A stretch of DNA of 64,000 bases from an uncultured Clostridia bacterium. Lineage in GTDB: Bacteria; Bacillota; Clostridia; Oscillospirales; Ruminococcaceae. Both the position numbers and the translations under genes were made by a program. A model generated the notes under the pieces. The model did not search any database. It saw nothing but the letters and a program-made list of their open reading frames with translations, and had not been told where the DNA came from. The DNA lies in contig CANQUM010000002.1 in the NCBI GenBank assembly GCA_947627045.1, forward strand, positions 1 to 64,000, written 5' to 3'. Position 1 is the stretch's first letter; the number at the start of each line of letters is the position of its first letter. Below, piece after piece: positions 18,218 through 27,330 of this stretch.

Positions 18218-19639
18218 TTAGAACCTGAAATCACGCTCGCCCGAATGAATTCTTTCAATTCTCTCTTTGGCAATTTTTCTGGTCTTTTCATTTGGAATAA
18301 GCTCAAGCTGTTTTTGAATCAAAGCCTCTCCCTTTCGTCTTGTATCCTCACCGGCATAATCCTCAAGATACTCCTTTAAAGTCATAAGAGCGTTCGGCTG
18401 ACAGCAGTTTGCTATCTGACCCGATTTGCACAGGCTCATAAACCTGTCGCCTGTTCTGCCCTCATGATAACAAGCCGTACAAAAACTCGGAATATAACCC
18501 ATTTCTAAAAGCCAGTTTACGACCTCGTCTAATGTTCTTGTATCAGTAACATCAAACTGAGCAGAATTTTCCTCCTCAGGCTCGGGGTCAACATAACCGC
18601 CGACGCTTGTTCGAGAGCCTCCGCTGATTTGAGAAACCCCAAGCTTTAAAACTCTTTCTCTTGACTTTTTCGACTCACGGGTTGAAATTATCATTCCGGT
18701 ATACGGAACGGCAATTCTTATAACTGCTACCAGTTTTGCAAAAATATCGTCTGAAATTGCATTTGAAAAATCAGCTTTGTCAATGTCATCGGCACCGCAT
18801 ATTCTCGGCACTGAAATGGTATGAGGACCTACTCCGTGAACAGCTTCCAAATGCTCTGCGTGCATCAAAAGACCGACAAAATCGTATTTATACATCTCAA
18901 GCCCGAACAAAACTCCGATTCCTACGTCGTCTATACCGCCCTCCATTGCTCTGTCCATAGCCTCAGTGTGGTAAGCGTAATTGTGCTTAGGACCTGTTGG
19001 GTGCAAAAGCTCGTAATCGTGCTTGTTATAAGTCTCTTGAAAGAGTATATATGTTCCTATCCCTGCTTCCTTGAGCTTTCTGTAGTTTTCTACTGTCGTT
19101 GCAGCAATATTTACATTAACTCGTCTGATAGCACCGTTTTTATGATTAATTGAATAAATGGTTTTTATACTCTCTAAAATATACTCAATAGGATTATTCA
19201 CCGGGTCCTCGCCCGATTCTATGGCAAGTCTTTTATGTCCCATATCCTGAAGGGCAATCACCTCTTTTTTGATTTCCTCCTGAGTGAGTTTCTTTCTTGC
19301 AATATGCTTGTTGCAGTGATGATACGGGCAATATGTACAGCCGTTTACACAGTAGTTTGAAAGATACAGCGGTGCAAACATTACTATTCTGTCGCCGTAC
19401 AATTTTTCCTTTATCTCCATTGCCGTTTTTTCCATAGCTTCAATACATTCCGGTATTTCACATTCAAGCAGTACTGCCGCTTCTCTATGGCTTAATCCCT
19501 TGCAGTCTCTTGCCCTATTGATAAGCGACATTACATATTCCTTATCGTCCTTACGCTTTTCTGCCTCTTTAAGCGTCTCTAAAATCTCAGCGTCGTTGAT
19601 AAATTCCTCTGCCTTCATAGACTTAACATCATACTTCAT
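18218..19639 (-). CDS. hydG: [FeFe]-hydrogenase maturation radical SAM enzyme HydG
   Basis: HydG cleaves tyrosine to give the CO and CN ligands of the H-cluster. The 473-aa sequence has the radical SAM motif CVNGCTYC (C97, C101, C104) and the diagnostic C-terminal auxiliary-cluster motif CTAC plus a third cysteine 22 residues later (CX2CX22C). A ThiH-like core with RESKKSRERVLKLGVSQISGGSRTS precedes it. The ATG lies behind ggagg. It is third in the operon, 54 bases after hydE. Confidence 0.97.
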   Translation of the reverse strand: MKYDVKSMKAEEFINDAEILETLKEAEKRKDDKEYVMSLINRARDCKGLSHREAAVLLECEIPECIEAMEKTAMEIKEKLYGDRIVMFAPLYLSNYCVNGCTYCPYHHCNKHIARKKLTQEEIKKEVIALQDMGHKRLAIESGEDPVNNPIEYILESIKTIYSINHKNGAIRRVNVNIAATTVENYRKLKEAGIGTYILFQETYNKHDYELLHPTGPKHNYAYHTEAMDRAMEGGIDDVGIGVLFGLEMYKYDFVGLLMHAEHLEAVHGVGPHTISVPRICGADDIDKADFSNAISDDIFAKLVAVIRIAVPYTGMIISTRESKKSRERVLKLGVSQISGGSRTSVGGYVDPEPEEENSAQFDVTDTRTLDEVVNWLLEMGYIPSFCTACYHEGRTGDRFMSLCKSGQIANCCQPNALMTLKEYLEDYAGEDTRRKGEALIQKQLELIPNEKTRKIAKERIERIHSGERDFRF

Positions 19640-19691
19640 AATTATCCTCCAATTTTGATTTTATTTAAACACAAATATGTTCATTATCCAT

Positions 19692-19706
19692 TGTCAATTA
19701 TCAATT
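19692..19706. repeat. Copy of TGTCAATTATCAATT at the hydE stop
   Basis: Identical to 10419-10433. Here it belongs to a longer array (attgtcaattatcaattgtcaatt) that supplies the last codons and stop of hydE. Confidence 0.5.
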
Positions 19707-20752
19707 GTCAATTCCTGATAATCTCCCCTGTCGGTAACTATCTCATATCCAATGCTTTTCATTCTGCTGCTAAGACACGCCTTACACTGTGCAGATTCAT
19801 CGCCTGTGCAGATTTTGTTGTCATACAAAAGATATTTCTGCCTTACCTCCGTCGGCGAGAGATTTGGCATAACAACATTTGCTCCTGCCAAAATCCCCTG
19901 CTCCCTGCCGATCAGCGAAATTGTTCCGAGCGCCGTAGTTGCAGGAAGAAGCACATTCGGCTTCATAAGCCTTATAAGCGACAGCATAAAAAGCGTATCC
20001 TCAAGACTGCCCTTTTTCTTATCTCTGAACGGAGTATCGTGCTGTGGTATAAACGGTCCTATCCCGACCATCTCGGGGTCAAGTCTTTTGATAAACAGCA
20101 TATCCTCAGCTAAGTTTTCTGCCGTCTGAAATGGCGAGCCTACCATAAATCCGCAGCCTGTCTGATAGCCTATTCTTTTTAAAGCCTGCAGACATTCCTG
20201 CCTGTGCTCTGCTTTTAATCTTTTAGGGTGAAGCTTTGCATAATGCTCAGTATTCGCCGTCTCGTGGCGAAGAAGATACCTGTCAGCACCTGCATCGAAA
20301 AGCCTTTGATAGCTTTCCTCACTTCTATCGCCCAATGAGAGAGTTATCGCACAATCAGAATGTGCATTTTTTATGCTTTTTACAATATCACATAAAATTT
20401 CATCAGTGAAGAAGCCGTCCTCACCGCTTTGCAGTACGAAGGTTCTGAAACCAAGTTCATACCCCTCGTCAGCACACCTTAGTATATCCTCCTTGCTAAG
20501 ACGGTAGCGTTCAGCATTTATGTTTGAGCGTCTCAAACCGCAATAGTAACAGTCGTTTTTGCAATAGCTTGAAAATTCGATAAGACCTCTTACAAAAATC
20601 TTCTTGCCAAATACCCTGTCAGCCTCTTCTCTTGCCAGCTTTGCAGAAAACTCTCTGTCCTCTTTTGTATATGTACCGATAAGCTGTGTAAATTCGGTCT
20701 TTGATAAAGCTCTTTCATTTTTCAGCTTTTCAATTAATTCTCTGTTATTCAT
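19694..20752 (-). CDS. hydE: [FeFe]-hydrogenase maturation radical SAM enzyme HydE
   Basis: HydE is the radical SAM maturase thought to build the precursor of the dithiolate bridge and iron unit of the H-cluster. The 352-aa protein carries CKNDCYYCGLR (CX3CX2C), the LQSGEDGFF and LSLGDRSEESY segments typical of the BioB-like barrel, and a C-terminal CX2C-containing stretch (ESAQCKACLSSRM). Its last residues (ELTIDN) are encoded by a short repeat also present near argS, suggesting that the C-terminus was altered by repeat insertion. It starts 19 bases after the TM1266-like gene. Confidence 0.96.
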   Translation of the reverse strand: MNNRELIEKLKNERALSKTEFTQLIGTYTKEDREFSAKLAREEADRVFGKKIFVRGLIEFSSYCKNDCYYCGLRRSNINAERYRLSKEDILRCADEGYELGFRTFVLQSGEDGFFTDEILCDIVKSIKNAHSDCAITLSLGDRSEESYQRLFDAGADRYLLRHETANTEHYAKLHPKRLKAEHRQECLQALKRIGYQTGCGFMVGSPFQTAENLAEDMLFIKRLDPEMVGIGPFIPQHDTPFRDKKKGSLEDTLFMLSLIRLMKPNVLLPATTALGTISLIGREQGILAGANVVMPNLSPTEVRQKYLLYDNKICTGDESAQCKACLSSRMKSIGYEIVTDRGDYQELTIDN

Positions 20753-20771
20753 ATAACTCCTATTACTCGCA

Positions 20772-21032
20772 TTACAGCTTTGAATAAACCGTTTTTACTG
20801 TTATATTATCTATCATTCCCAGCTTACCCGAAATCGCACCTATTACATCATTCGGAGCGTCAACAACAACGCTTATTACATTGACGTTTTTCTTCTGATA
20901 CGGTATACCCATTCTGCCAATGATATACTGAGAATAATTATGCAGAATTTTATTAAGACGTTCTGTCTGTTCTATCTCCTCTACGATTATCGCTATAATA
21001 GCAAGTCTTGTTTCGCTGTTTTTTACCTCCAT
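20772..21032 (-). CDS. TM1266-type iron-only hydrogenase system regulator
   Basis: This 86-aa protein matches the small ACT/NikR-like family found next to hydE/F/G genes and named for TM1266 of Thermotoga maritima: RLAIIAIIVEE, NKILHNYSQYIIGRMGIPY and the C-terminal IGAISGKLGMIDNITVKTVYSK. Its real action is unknown; a regulatory role is assumed from the fold. The track start at 21104 would run through a terminator hairpin. The ATG at 21032 behind agaggt is the better start. First gene of the hyd maturation operon. Confidence 0.85.
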   Translation of the reverse strand: MEVKNSETRLAIIAIIVEEIEQTERLNKILHNYSQYIIGRMGIPYQKKNVNVISVVVDAPNDVIGAISGKLGMIDNITVKTVYSKL

Positions 21033-21052
21033 ACTTAACCTCTTTTCTAAAT

Positions 21053-21230
21053 CAAAAAATCCTTTCACCAAAAGGCAAAAGGATAGAATTAACCCGCATA
21101 CCAAATCAAAAAACGATTCGATAAAAGCATTGCTATACTCTCGCCTTGCAACTCAGAATAAACCTTTGTTATCAGAACGATTTATGTTTTTTAAACGCTC
21201 GCAGTCAGGACTTATATCCTTTCTGTTTAC
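21053..21230 (-). promoter_or_regulatory. Structured leader with terminator: candidate riboswitch/attenuator of the hyd operon
   Basis: The transcript begins near 21230. On the minus strand, GAAAGGATA (21223-21215) can pair with TATCCTTTT (21085-21077), closing a multi-branch domain. The same ATCCTTT (21084-21078) can instead pair with AAAGGAT (21065-21059), making a terminator stem followed by a T run. Inside the closed domain are hairpins ATAAATC/GGTTTAT, GTTGC/GCAAT and TCGAATC/GATTTGG. This is the usual shape of an on-switch: closing the outer helix frees the genes from termination. It matches no riboswitch consensus I could recall (T-box, SAM, cobalamin, TPP, FMN, NiCo and others were considered). 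Confidence 0.6.
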
Positions 21231-21236
21231 GAATAT

Positions 21237-21265
21237 ATTTTAGCACAGATGAATGGCAATGTCAA
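21237..21265 (-). promoter_or_regulatory. Strong sigma-A promoter of the hyd maturation operon
   Basis: On the minus strand TTGACA (21265-21260) and TAAAAT (21242-21237) are separated by exactly 17 bases. It lies about 200 bases before the first gene and therefore transcribes the structured leader. Confidence 0.8.
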
Positions 21266-21284
21266 CAGGGCGAACCTTGAAAAA

Positions 21285-21315
21285 CATAGAAAAACTCCCA
21301 GATAAATTCAGGGAG
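21285..21315 (-). terminator. Terminator after the PPC/Fn3 protein gene
   Basis: Minus-strand CTCCC and GGGAG (with inner TGA/TCT pairing) are followed by TTTTTC, directly behind the stop at 21338. Confidence 0.65.
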
Positions 21316-21337
21316 CCATTTCTATAAAAAATTTAAC

Positions 21338-22468
21338 TTACCTTATAAGCTTTAACGTCTTACTCCATTTGCCGAAATACTTTCTGCCGTTTTTAATCTT
21401 ATATGCTCTTACCTTAATAAAATATTTTTTCTTATTAAGCTTCTTTAATGTAATCGTCTTTTTGTTAGTAAACTTCTTTTTGGCTTTCTTGAATTTTTTG
21501 TTTGCCGACCATTTAACCTGATAGCCCTTTGCTTTGCTGACTTTCTTCCAAGAGATTTTAGCTTTTCTCTTTCCGCCCTTTTTCAGAAATACTCCACTAA
21601 CCCTTGCCGGTTTTTTAGTTGATGACTGCTTTATCAAAGAATTTGACGGTGCTGATTTTTTTGATGAGCTTTTAGGCGGATTGAACTTTAAAATGTATTT
21701 ACAGCTATTATCATGTTTAGATATTCTTATATAATATATACCCTTATCTAAAGTATAACTGAACTTTTTAGTTTCATCTGAAAAGACGCCAACAGTAGTG
21801 TAATTTGTTATATCATTTAAATTATTATCAAATAAAGTAAATATTATATAATATACATTAGAATCATAGACAGAAACATAAAAATCATATTTAGTTGGTT
21901 TGCCTATATATATTTTATAATAATCATATTCATCTTTTTTTACACTTGTTATAGTTCCATTTATTGTAGAACCGTTGCTTACCGACTGTGCCTGAAAATA
22001 TGTATCGTTAGGTTCAATTTCATTAGAATTGGCTGATGTAAAACTGGCTTTTACTCTATAACCCCCTGAATAATAAGGATCCCAAGAAGCATTATATTCT
22101 GATATTCTTAAATAATAAGTACCTTTCTCTAACCACTCAGCAAATACCTCGTTTTCAGGATTACCACTGCTTGCATAATATGTACTAGTACCATATATAG
22201 AATTATAATCTGAGTCCAACACATCAAAATACAACTTTCCAAAAGATTGCATATCAATGGTTAATTTACCTGTTGATGAGGTATATATAGGAATATAATC
22301 ATACTCGCTTTTATTATCGTCGTAACCTATATAGCCGTTCACCCATACGCCGTTAGTTTTGAGTTCAGGTTTATTATTTACAATATCCTCCGCACCAACA
22401 GGCAATATCCCGACTAAACCAACAACTATAACAAGAGTTGTCAATATACTTAAAAATCTTTTTGTCAT
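21338..22468 (-). CDS. Secreted PPC-like protein with Lys-rich Fn3 C-terminus
   Basis: This 376-aa protein has a signal peptide (MTKRFLSILTTLVIVVGLVGILPVGA) and two beta-sandwich repeats of the pre-peptidase C-terminal type: residues about 40-145, with GTYYLRISEY, and 150-270, with EIEPNDTYFQAQ and GIYYIRISKH. A linker leads to a C-terminal Fn3-like domain (about 290-376) with WKKVSKAKGYQVKW and KKYFIKVRAY, extremely rich in lysine. No protease domain is present, so it is a binding or surface protein. The start has a cggaggaa site. The same C-terminal domain ends three neighbouring proteins. Confidence 0.75.
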   Translation of the reverse strand: MTKRFLSILTTLVIVVGLVGILPVGAEDIVNNKPELKTNGVWVNGYIGYDDNKSEYDYIPIYTSSTGKLTIDMQSFGKLYFDVLDSDYNSIYGTSTYYASSGNPENEVFAEWLEKGTYYLRISEYNASWDPYYSGGYRVKASFTSANSNEIEPNDTYFQAQSVSNGSTINGTITSVKKDEYDYYKIYIGKPTKYDFYVSVYDSNVYYIIFTLFDNNLNDITNYTTVGVFSDETKKFSYTLDKGIYYIRISKHDNSCKYILKFNPPKSSSKKSAPSNSLIKQSSTKKPARVSGVFLKKGGKRKAKISWKKVSKAKGYQVKWSANKKFKKAKKKFTNKKTITLKKLNKKKYFIKVRAYKIKNGRKYFGKWSKTLKLIR

Positions 22469-22548
22469 TTTTATTCCTCCGTTTATTACAAATTATATTA
22501 TACAACATAAATATTGTAATAATAGTATTATAACATCATTTTTGCTGT

Positions 22549-22577
22549 TTGTAAATACCACATAAGTGACGTATAAT
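22549..22577 (+). promoter_or_regulatory. Promoter of the XRE regulator gene
   Basis: TTGTAA and TATAAT are separated by 17 bases, 44 bases before the ATG at 22621. Confidence 0.65.
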
Positions 22578-22620
22578 AATATTTAGGATTAATGTTTTTG
22601 CTAATATACGGAGGTTTATT

Positions 22621-22953
22621 ATGCAAGATAATTTGTATTTATACCCCAATCTAGTAAAGGTCAGAAAAGCCCACCGTATGACGCAGTCTGAGCTTGCTAA
22701 ACTTATAGGAATTTCTCAGCAGGAAATAAGCAGATATGAAAATGGTGATGTAAAGGCACCAATAAATTATATAGTAGATTTAGCAAATTGTTTCAATGTA
22801 ACTACTGATTATATTCTCGGCAGAGATGAAATGAACCGAGATAATATCACGGACGATAAAAATATTTTAAATTCATTTAATCAATTAACTGACGAAAATA
22901 AAATCAAAGTATCTGAAAGGATAAAAACGTTGTTAGATTTGCAGAAAGAATAA
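22621..22953 (+). CDS. XRE-family transcriptional regulator
   Basis: This 110-aa cytosolic protein has a Cro/CI-type helix-turn-helix at residues about 11-65: RMTQSELAKLIGISQQEISRYENGD, followed by the FNVTTDYILGRDE motif common in Firmicute XRE regulators. The rest is a short helical tail, too small for a ligand domain. RBS acggagg. It is transcribed divergently from the PPC/Fn3 gene and convergently with the BspA-like gene, so control of this surface-protein block is possible, but no operator was identified. Confidence 0.9.
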   Translation: MQDNLYLYPNLVKVRKAHRMTQSELAKLIGISQQEISRYENGDVKAPINYIVDLANCFNVTTDYILGRDEMNRDNITDDKNILNSFNQLTDENKIKVSERIKTLLDLQKE

Positions 22954-22981
22954 GGACGAACCTATTTATACAGGTTCGCCC
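22954..22981. terminator. Shared terminator of convergent genes
   Basis: GGACGAACCT pairs with AGGTTCGCCC (one mismatch). It lies between the XRE gene and the BspA-like gene, which converge on it. Confidence 0.65.
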
Positions 22982-23011
22982 TTAATTTTATATAGACTCA
23001 TTTTATCAATT

Positions 23012-24448
23012 CTACCTAGTTTTCGCCTTTATAATTTTAGACCATTTGCCGTTTGACTTACGCATTTCACCGCTTTCAGACTTATACGTTTTATATGCCC
23101 TTACTTTAATATAGTATACTTTCTTTGACTTCAAACCCTTAATAATTTTAGAGCTTTGGTTAGCTTTTACAAAAACCACCTTTTTGCCTTTTTTCATTTT
23201 TCTATTAAGTCCGCATTTTATCTCATACCCTGAAACACCGCTTATTTTTTTCCATTTAACCTTCAGCCGTCTTTTCTTTGAAGTTTTTGTAACCTTCTTG
23301 ATTTTAGCCTGTTTCACCTTTGGTTTTACAACCTTAATAACCTTGCTTGGTGCGGGTGAAATGCTTGCACTTGTACTGATGTGAGGCTTTTCAGAAGCAG
23401 GCTGGTCTTTTATATTATTACTTGAATTTCCCGTATTTGTTTTGTCGGAGCTATCAATGGGATCAGGCTCTTTGGTTATAAGAGTATAATCTATTCCGTT
23501 TTGCTTGGCATATTCCTCAATCGTAGAACCCGCATTGCAGATTATTTTAAAATCGCTGTACTTATTACCGTTTTCGTCGTAGCCTAAGCATTGCGGCTCA
23601 AGAACAACATCATAAGAATTAATAGTAATGCTCCTTAACGACTCACATCCAGCAAAAGCTCTGTAGCCGATAGTTTCAATATTCCTGTTAAGACTAACTG
23701 TATTCAGCATTTTACAGTTTAGAAAAGCCTCAGAAGCTATATAGGTTAAATCAGACGGCAACATAATACTCTCTAAATATTCATTTCCCTCAAACGCATT
23801 TAATCCTATTCCATCTAAAACAACATCATCCATAGGTGTGAAAAGCGAATCATCCTTGCTGACCGTGTAATAATTATATAATGTAAATTCCTTTGCTGAA
23901 CCAGTATATCTGTAAAGCTCATAACGCCCTGAAAATTCATCTAATAGCGAATATGTAAATACCAAATCGGGAGCTTTTATTACTCTTATATAATATTTAC
24001 CGCTGTTATCAGGATTAAGAAGCTGTGTTTTGTAGTAGTATACCTCACCCTTCTTTAGCTTCTGTACCATTTTTGTATACGGAACTTGCCCTTTAACAGA
24101 CGGGTCATAAAAATCAAACTCAACATACTGCAGCTCGTTTTTATCACTGTCATAAAGCGTGGCAACAGGCTCATAATAATTATACTCTTTTTCAAAAAAC
24201 GCTCCTACTTTATATTTAACACCCATAGCTTCAAACAGATAATATCCGTCCTCAGGAGCGGTAAAGCTCGATAATGAATAACTATTACTCTCGACTGATT
24301 TTTCGTAAATAATACCGCTTTCAATATGCTCTGCAGAAATAAAATCTATTTCACTGTCTGCTCCTAAAACCATCAATGACGAATCTGCATAAAATACAGT
24401 CATAAACAGTAAACACATCAAAGAAAAAACTGTTAATGCTCTCTTCAT
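23012..24448 (-). CDS. Secreted BspA-like LRR protein with Lys-rich Fn3 C-terminus
   Basis: The track start is upstream; ATG at 24448 directly behind ggagg gives 478 aa. A signal peptide (MKRALTVFSLMCLLFMTVFYA) is followed by a beta-rich domain (to about residue 190) and a short BspA/LRR_5 array with the repeated pattern IGLNAFEGNEYLESIMLP, IASEAFLNCKMLNTVSL and IGYRAFAGCESLRSITI. A Ser/Asn/Lys linker leads to a basic Fn3-like domain with WKKISGVSGYEIK and KVYYIKVRAYKTYKSE. BspA-type repeats are usual in surface adhesins. It is likely secreted and retained at the cell surface or bound to substrate through the basic domain. Confidence 0.75.
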   Translation of the reverse strand: MKRALTVFSLMCLLFMTVFYADSSLMVLGADSEIDFISAEHIESGIIYEKSVESNSYSLSSFTAPEDGYYLFEAMGVKYKVGAFFEKEYNYYEPVATLYDSDKNELQYVEFDFYDPSVKGQVPYTKMVQKLKKGEVYYYKTQLLNPDNSGKYYIRVIKAPDLVFTYSLLDEFSGRYELYRYTGSAKEFTLYNYYTVSKDDSLFTPMDDVVLDGIGLNAFEGNEYLESIMLPSDLTYIASEAFLNCKMLNTVSLNRNIETIGYRAFAGCESLRSITINSYDVVLEPQCLGYDENGNKYSDFKIICNAGSTIEEYAKQNGIDYTLITKEPDPIDSSDKTNTGNSSNNIKDQPASEKPHISTSASISPAPSKVIKVVKPKVKQAKIKKVTKTSKKRRLKVKWKKISGVSGYEIKCGLNRKMKKGKKVVFVKANQSSKIIKGLKSKKVYYIKVRAYKTYKSESGEMRKSNGKWSKIIKAKTR

Positions 24449-24643
24449 TTTTCCTCCAAATACCAACGATTGACATTCAAACTACTACTTTACGCATTTT
24501 TATTATACAATATTATAGTACTTTCGTCAAACTAATAAAAGTATATTTTGATTAATTTTATATTGAAATATTTGAGTAAATATGTTAGCATTAATCTATA
24601 AACAAATGTAATTTAGATCAAAAATAAGAAAAGAGGTAAAAAA

Positions 24644-27304
24644 ATGAAAGCAAAAAGAATACTTTCAGGGCTGATAAGCGCAGTTGTTGCAATATCAGCA
24701 ACGTTCAGCATGGTTTCTTTTACAGCAAGTGCTGATGAAACTTTTGATGATTTGAATCAAGAGCAAATCACTGCCGCTATGGGAGCAGGCTGGAACTTGG
24801 GTAATCAGCTGGAGGCTACCAATGAGGCCGGAGAGCCAAATGAAACAGCATGGGGCAACCCGGTAATTAGAAAAGAACTCCTGCAGACAGTAAAAAAAGC
24901 AGGATTCAAATCAGTAAGAATCCCTATTTCCTATTTAACTAAAATAGGTCCTCAGACAACTTATAAAATTGACGAAGCATGGCTTAACCGTATTAAGGAA
25001 GTTGTAGACTATGCAATTGAAGAAGATCTTTATGTAATCATCAATATGCACGCAGACGGCTATTATGATACTGTTAAAGGTGCGTGGCTTGATTGCTCAG
25101 CGTCATACCAAACTACTATCGTGAATAAATTTAAAGCCTGCTGGAAGCAGATTGCTGAAAAATTTGCAAACTATGACGAGCATCTTATCTTTGAGTCAAT
25201 GAACGAAGTAGGCGCTTCAGGAACTCCTACTGAAACTGTTTATAACAACATAAACAATTACAATCAAGTATTTGTTGACACTGTACGCCAGACAAGTGAA
25301 AACAATTCTAAAAGATGGCTTTTAGTTCCTGGCTGGTACACAAACATTAACTACACGGTAGGAAGCTACTTTGCAATCCCATCAGATACCTACAGAGATA
25401 CATCTATTCCCGAGAGTGAAAAAAGAATAATGGTTTCTGTTCACTACTATGACCCTTGGGATTTCTGCGGAGACGACACAAGCGGATCATATTCGCAATG
25501 GGGAGATGACGGTAACCCGAACAAAAAGGTTAACTGGAACAGCGATGAAGACTATATGGAAGGTCAGCTCAAAAAGGTATACGACAAATTCGTATCAGCA
25601 GGCTATCCTGTAATAATCGGTGAGTACGGATGTATAAACAAAACCGCTACCGACGCTGCTAACACTATATACAGAGCACACTATGTAGGAACAATGTGTA
25701 AACTTGCAAAGGAATACGGCTGTGTACCGGTATACTGGGATAACGGAGCAGTAGGAAACAGTTTCGGACTTATCAACAGAAATACATACAAAATAGAACA
25801 GCCAGAAATGATAGACGCTATGATGGAAGTATATCTGACACCAAAGGAAAACCTGAGCAGATTCATCACATTCATATCCGAATTAAAGAGCGACAATTAC
25901 ACAACAGATACATGGAACGCAGTAGATACAGCACTAAAAACAGCAGAAGGTCTTGTAGAAGCTGAAGGCACATCAGATGAAGACTTAACAAAGGCATATG
26001 AAGACCTTAACACAGCATACTACAAGTTAATGGAAAATGATAGTGCAACAGACGAATATGTAGCAATAAGAAACGAAGATGAAATAGGAAACTCAATAGA
26101 ATTGTATGAAGAAGCAATTGCACTTGGACAGTCTCCTGAAGGATATGCAGTATCGCTAAAACCAGATATGATGAATGTTCTGTCATCAAAAGTACTAACG
26201 ATTAAATTCAAGATCACATCAGCTAAGAAGCCTGCAGCCGGTGATACTGTACTTAATTTAAAACCATTTGACACAAAAACATGGTCAGGCTGGAATGATA
26301 ACTTTGTAAAATTATCAGACTGCAAATATGATGCAGCAACAGAAGAATACACATACACAGTAGAATCAAAGAAGATATTGGATTCATATGAAGGCGGAAT
26401 TGAAAGTGGAGCAGATGGTATAAATCTTTACTATGGCATGGTTGTTGATAAAAATGGAAAAGTAGGAAATGCTCTTGATGAAGACGGCAATGCAATATTT
26501 GACAAGGATGGAGTAGCAATACAGTTGACATACTATTCGGCATCATATCCTATATCACATACACGTCATCACTATGAAGAAGGCTCATACACATTCACAG
26601 AGCCGACCTGTACAGAGCAAGGATACAGAGAGTATAAATGTACAGCATGCGGAGAAGTATATAAAGATATGTACAAAGCCAACGGACACACATGGGAAGC
26701 ATGGAAAACAGTAAAAGAAGCTACCTGCGGAGAAGCAGGAATACGTGAGCACACATGCTTGATAGATAATGTAACAGAACAGCAAGAAATAAAGGCAACA
26801 GGAAAACATAACTTTGTAAACGGCGTATGCACAGTATGCGGAGCAAAGGATATTATAGAGGAACCACATAAACCGGAGAATCCTGGCAATAACAACGGAA
26901 GCACAGTTAAGCCCGGAACACCTGGAAACAAGGTAACACCTACTCCAAAGACAAACGCTAAGGCAGATGCACAAAAGATAGTAAACAAGGCTAAGATCAA
27001 GAATCTTAAAGCTAGTGCTAAGGGCAAAAAGGTAACAGTTAAGTGGAAGAAGGCAAGCAAGGTTACCGGTTACATTGTACAGGTATCAGCTAAGAAGAAC
27101 TTCAAGAATATACTTGCAAAGAAGACCTTAAAGAAGAACGCAAAGAAGGTTACAATCAAGATTAAGAAGCTCAAGAAGGGCAAGACTTATTGGGTAAGAG
27201 TAAGAGCTTATAAGACTTACAAAGCTAACGGCAAGACCAATAAGGCAACAGGTTCTTGGAAGAAAATTAAATTTAAAGTAAATATAAGTGCAAAATCTAA
27301 ATAA
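24644..27304 (+). CDS. Secreted GH5 endoglucanase, multimodular, with Lys-rich Fn3 C-terminus
   Basis: This 886-aa secreted protein starts with a signal peptide (1-30, ending TASA). The GH5 catalytic domain (about 35-395) shows GWNLGNQLEA, the acid/base Glu in FESMNEVG (E188), the HYYDPWDF segment and the nucleophile in IIGEYGC (E327). It probably cleaves beta-1,4-glucan or xyloglucan (GH5_4-like). Next come a helical FIVAR-like segment (about 395-465), a beta-rich, possibly carbohydrate-binding module (470-640), a double-Cys module with CTEQGYREYKCTACG and a related second unit (650-755), a Pro/Gly/Asn linker, and the Lys-rich Fn3 domain (785-886). There is no dockerin. Codon choice changes along the gene, from mixed in GH5 to almost all ACA/ATA/AGA in the middle modules and AAG for lysine in the last. 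Confidence 0.92.
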   Translation: MKAKRILSGLISAVVAISATFSMVSFTASADETFDDLNQEQITAAMGAGWNLGNQLEATNEAGEPNETAWGNPVIRKELLQTVKKAGFKSVRIPISYLTKIGPQTTYKIDEAWLNRIKEVVDYAIEEDLYVIINMHADGYYDTVKGAWLDCSASYQTTIVNKFKACWKQIAEKFANYDEHLIFESMNEVGASGTPTETVYNNINNYNQVFVDTVRQTSENNSKRWLLVPGWYTNINYTVGSYFAIPSDTYRDTSIPESEKRIMVSVHYYDPWDFCGDDTSGSYSQWGDDGNPNKKVNWNSDEDYMEGQLKKVYDKFVSAGYPVIIGEYGCINKTATDAANTIYRAHYVGTMCKLAKEYGCVPVYWDNGAVGNSFGLINRNTYKIEQPEMIDAMMEVYLTPKENLSRFITFISELKSDNYTTDTWNAVDTALKTAEGLVEAEGTSDEDLTKAYEDLNTAYYKLMENDSATDEYVAIRNEDEIGNSIELYEEAIALGQSPEGYAVSLKPDMMNVLSSKVLTIKFKITSAKKPAAGDTVLNLKPFDTKTWSGWNDNFVKLSDCKYDAATEEYTYTVESKKILDSYEGGIESGADGINLYYGMVVDKNGKVGNALDEDGNAIFDKDGVAIQLTYYSASYPISHTRHHYEEGSYTFTEPTCTEQGYREYKCTACGEVYKDMYKANGHTWEAWKTVKEATCGEAGIREHTCLIDNVTEQQEIKATGKHNFVNGVCTVCGAKDIIEEPHKPENPGNNNGSTVKPGTPGNKVTPTPKTNAKADAQKIVNKAKIKNLKASAKGKKVTVKWKKASKVTGYIVQVSAKKNFKNILAKKTLKKNAKKVTIKIKKLKKGKTYWVRVRAYKTYKANGKTNKATGSWKKIKFKVNISAKSK

Positions 27305-27330
27305 TAAATTCTAAAAAATTGTCAAAACTA

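Noticed and set aside
21105-21135. Possible T-box motif (TTTGGTATGCGGG) in the hyd leader
   Set aside because: It does not match the T-box TGGNACCGCG core, and no specifier or stem I pattern is visible.
26572-27060. 162-aa and 129-aa minus-strand ORFs inside the GH5 gene
   Set aside because: Cys/Leu/Phe-rich shadows of the coding strand; no start signal, and the plus-strand gene is continuous.
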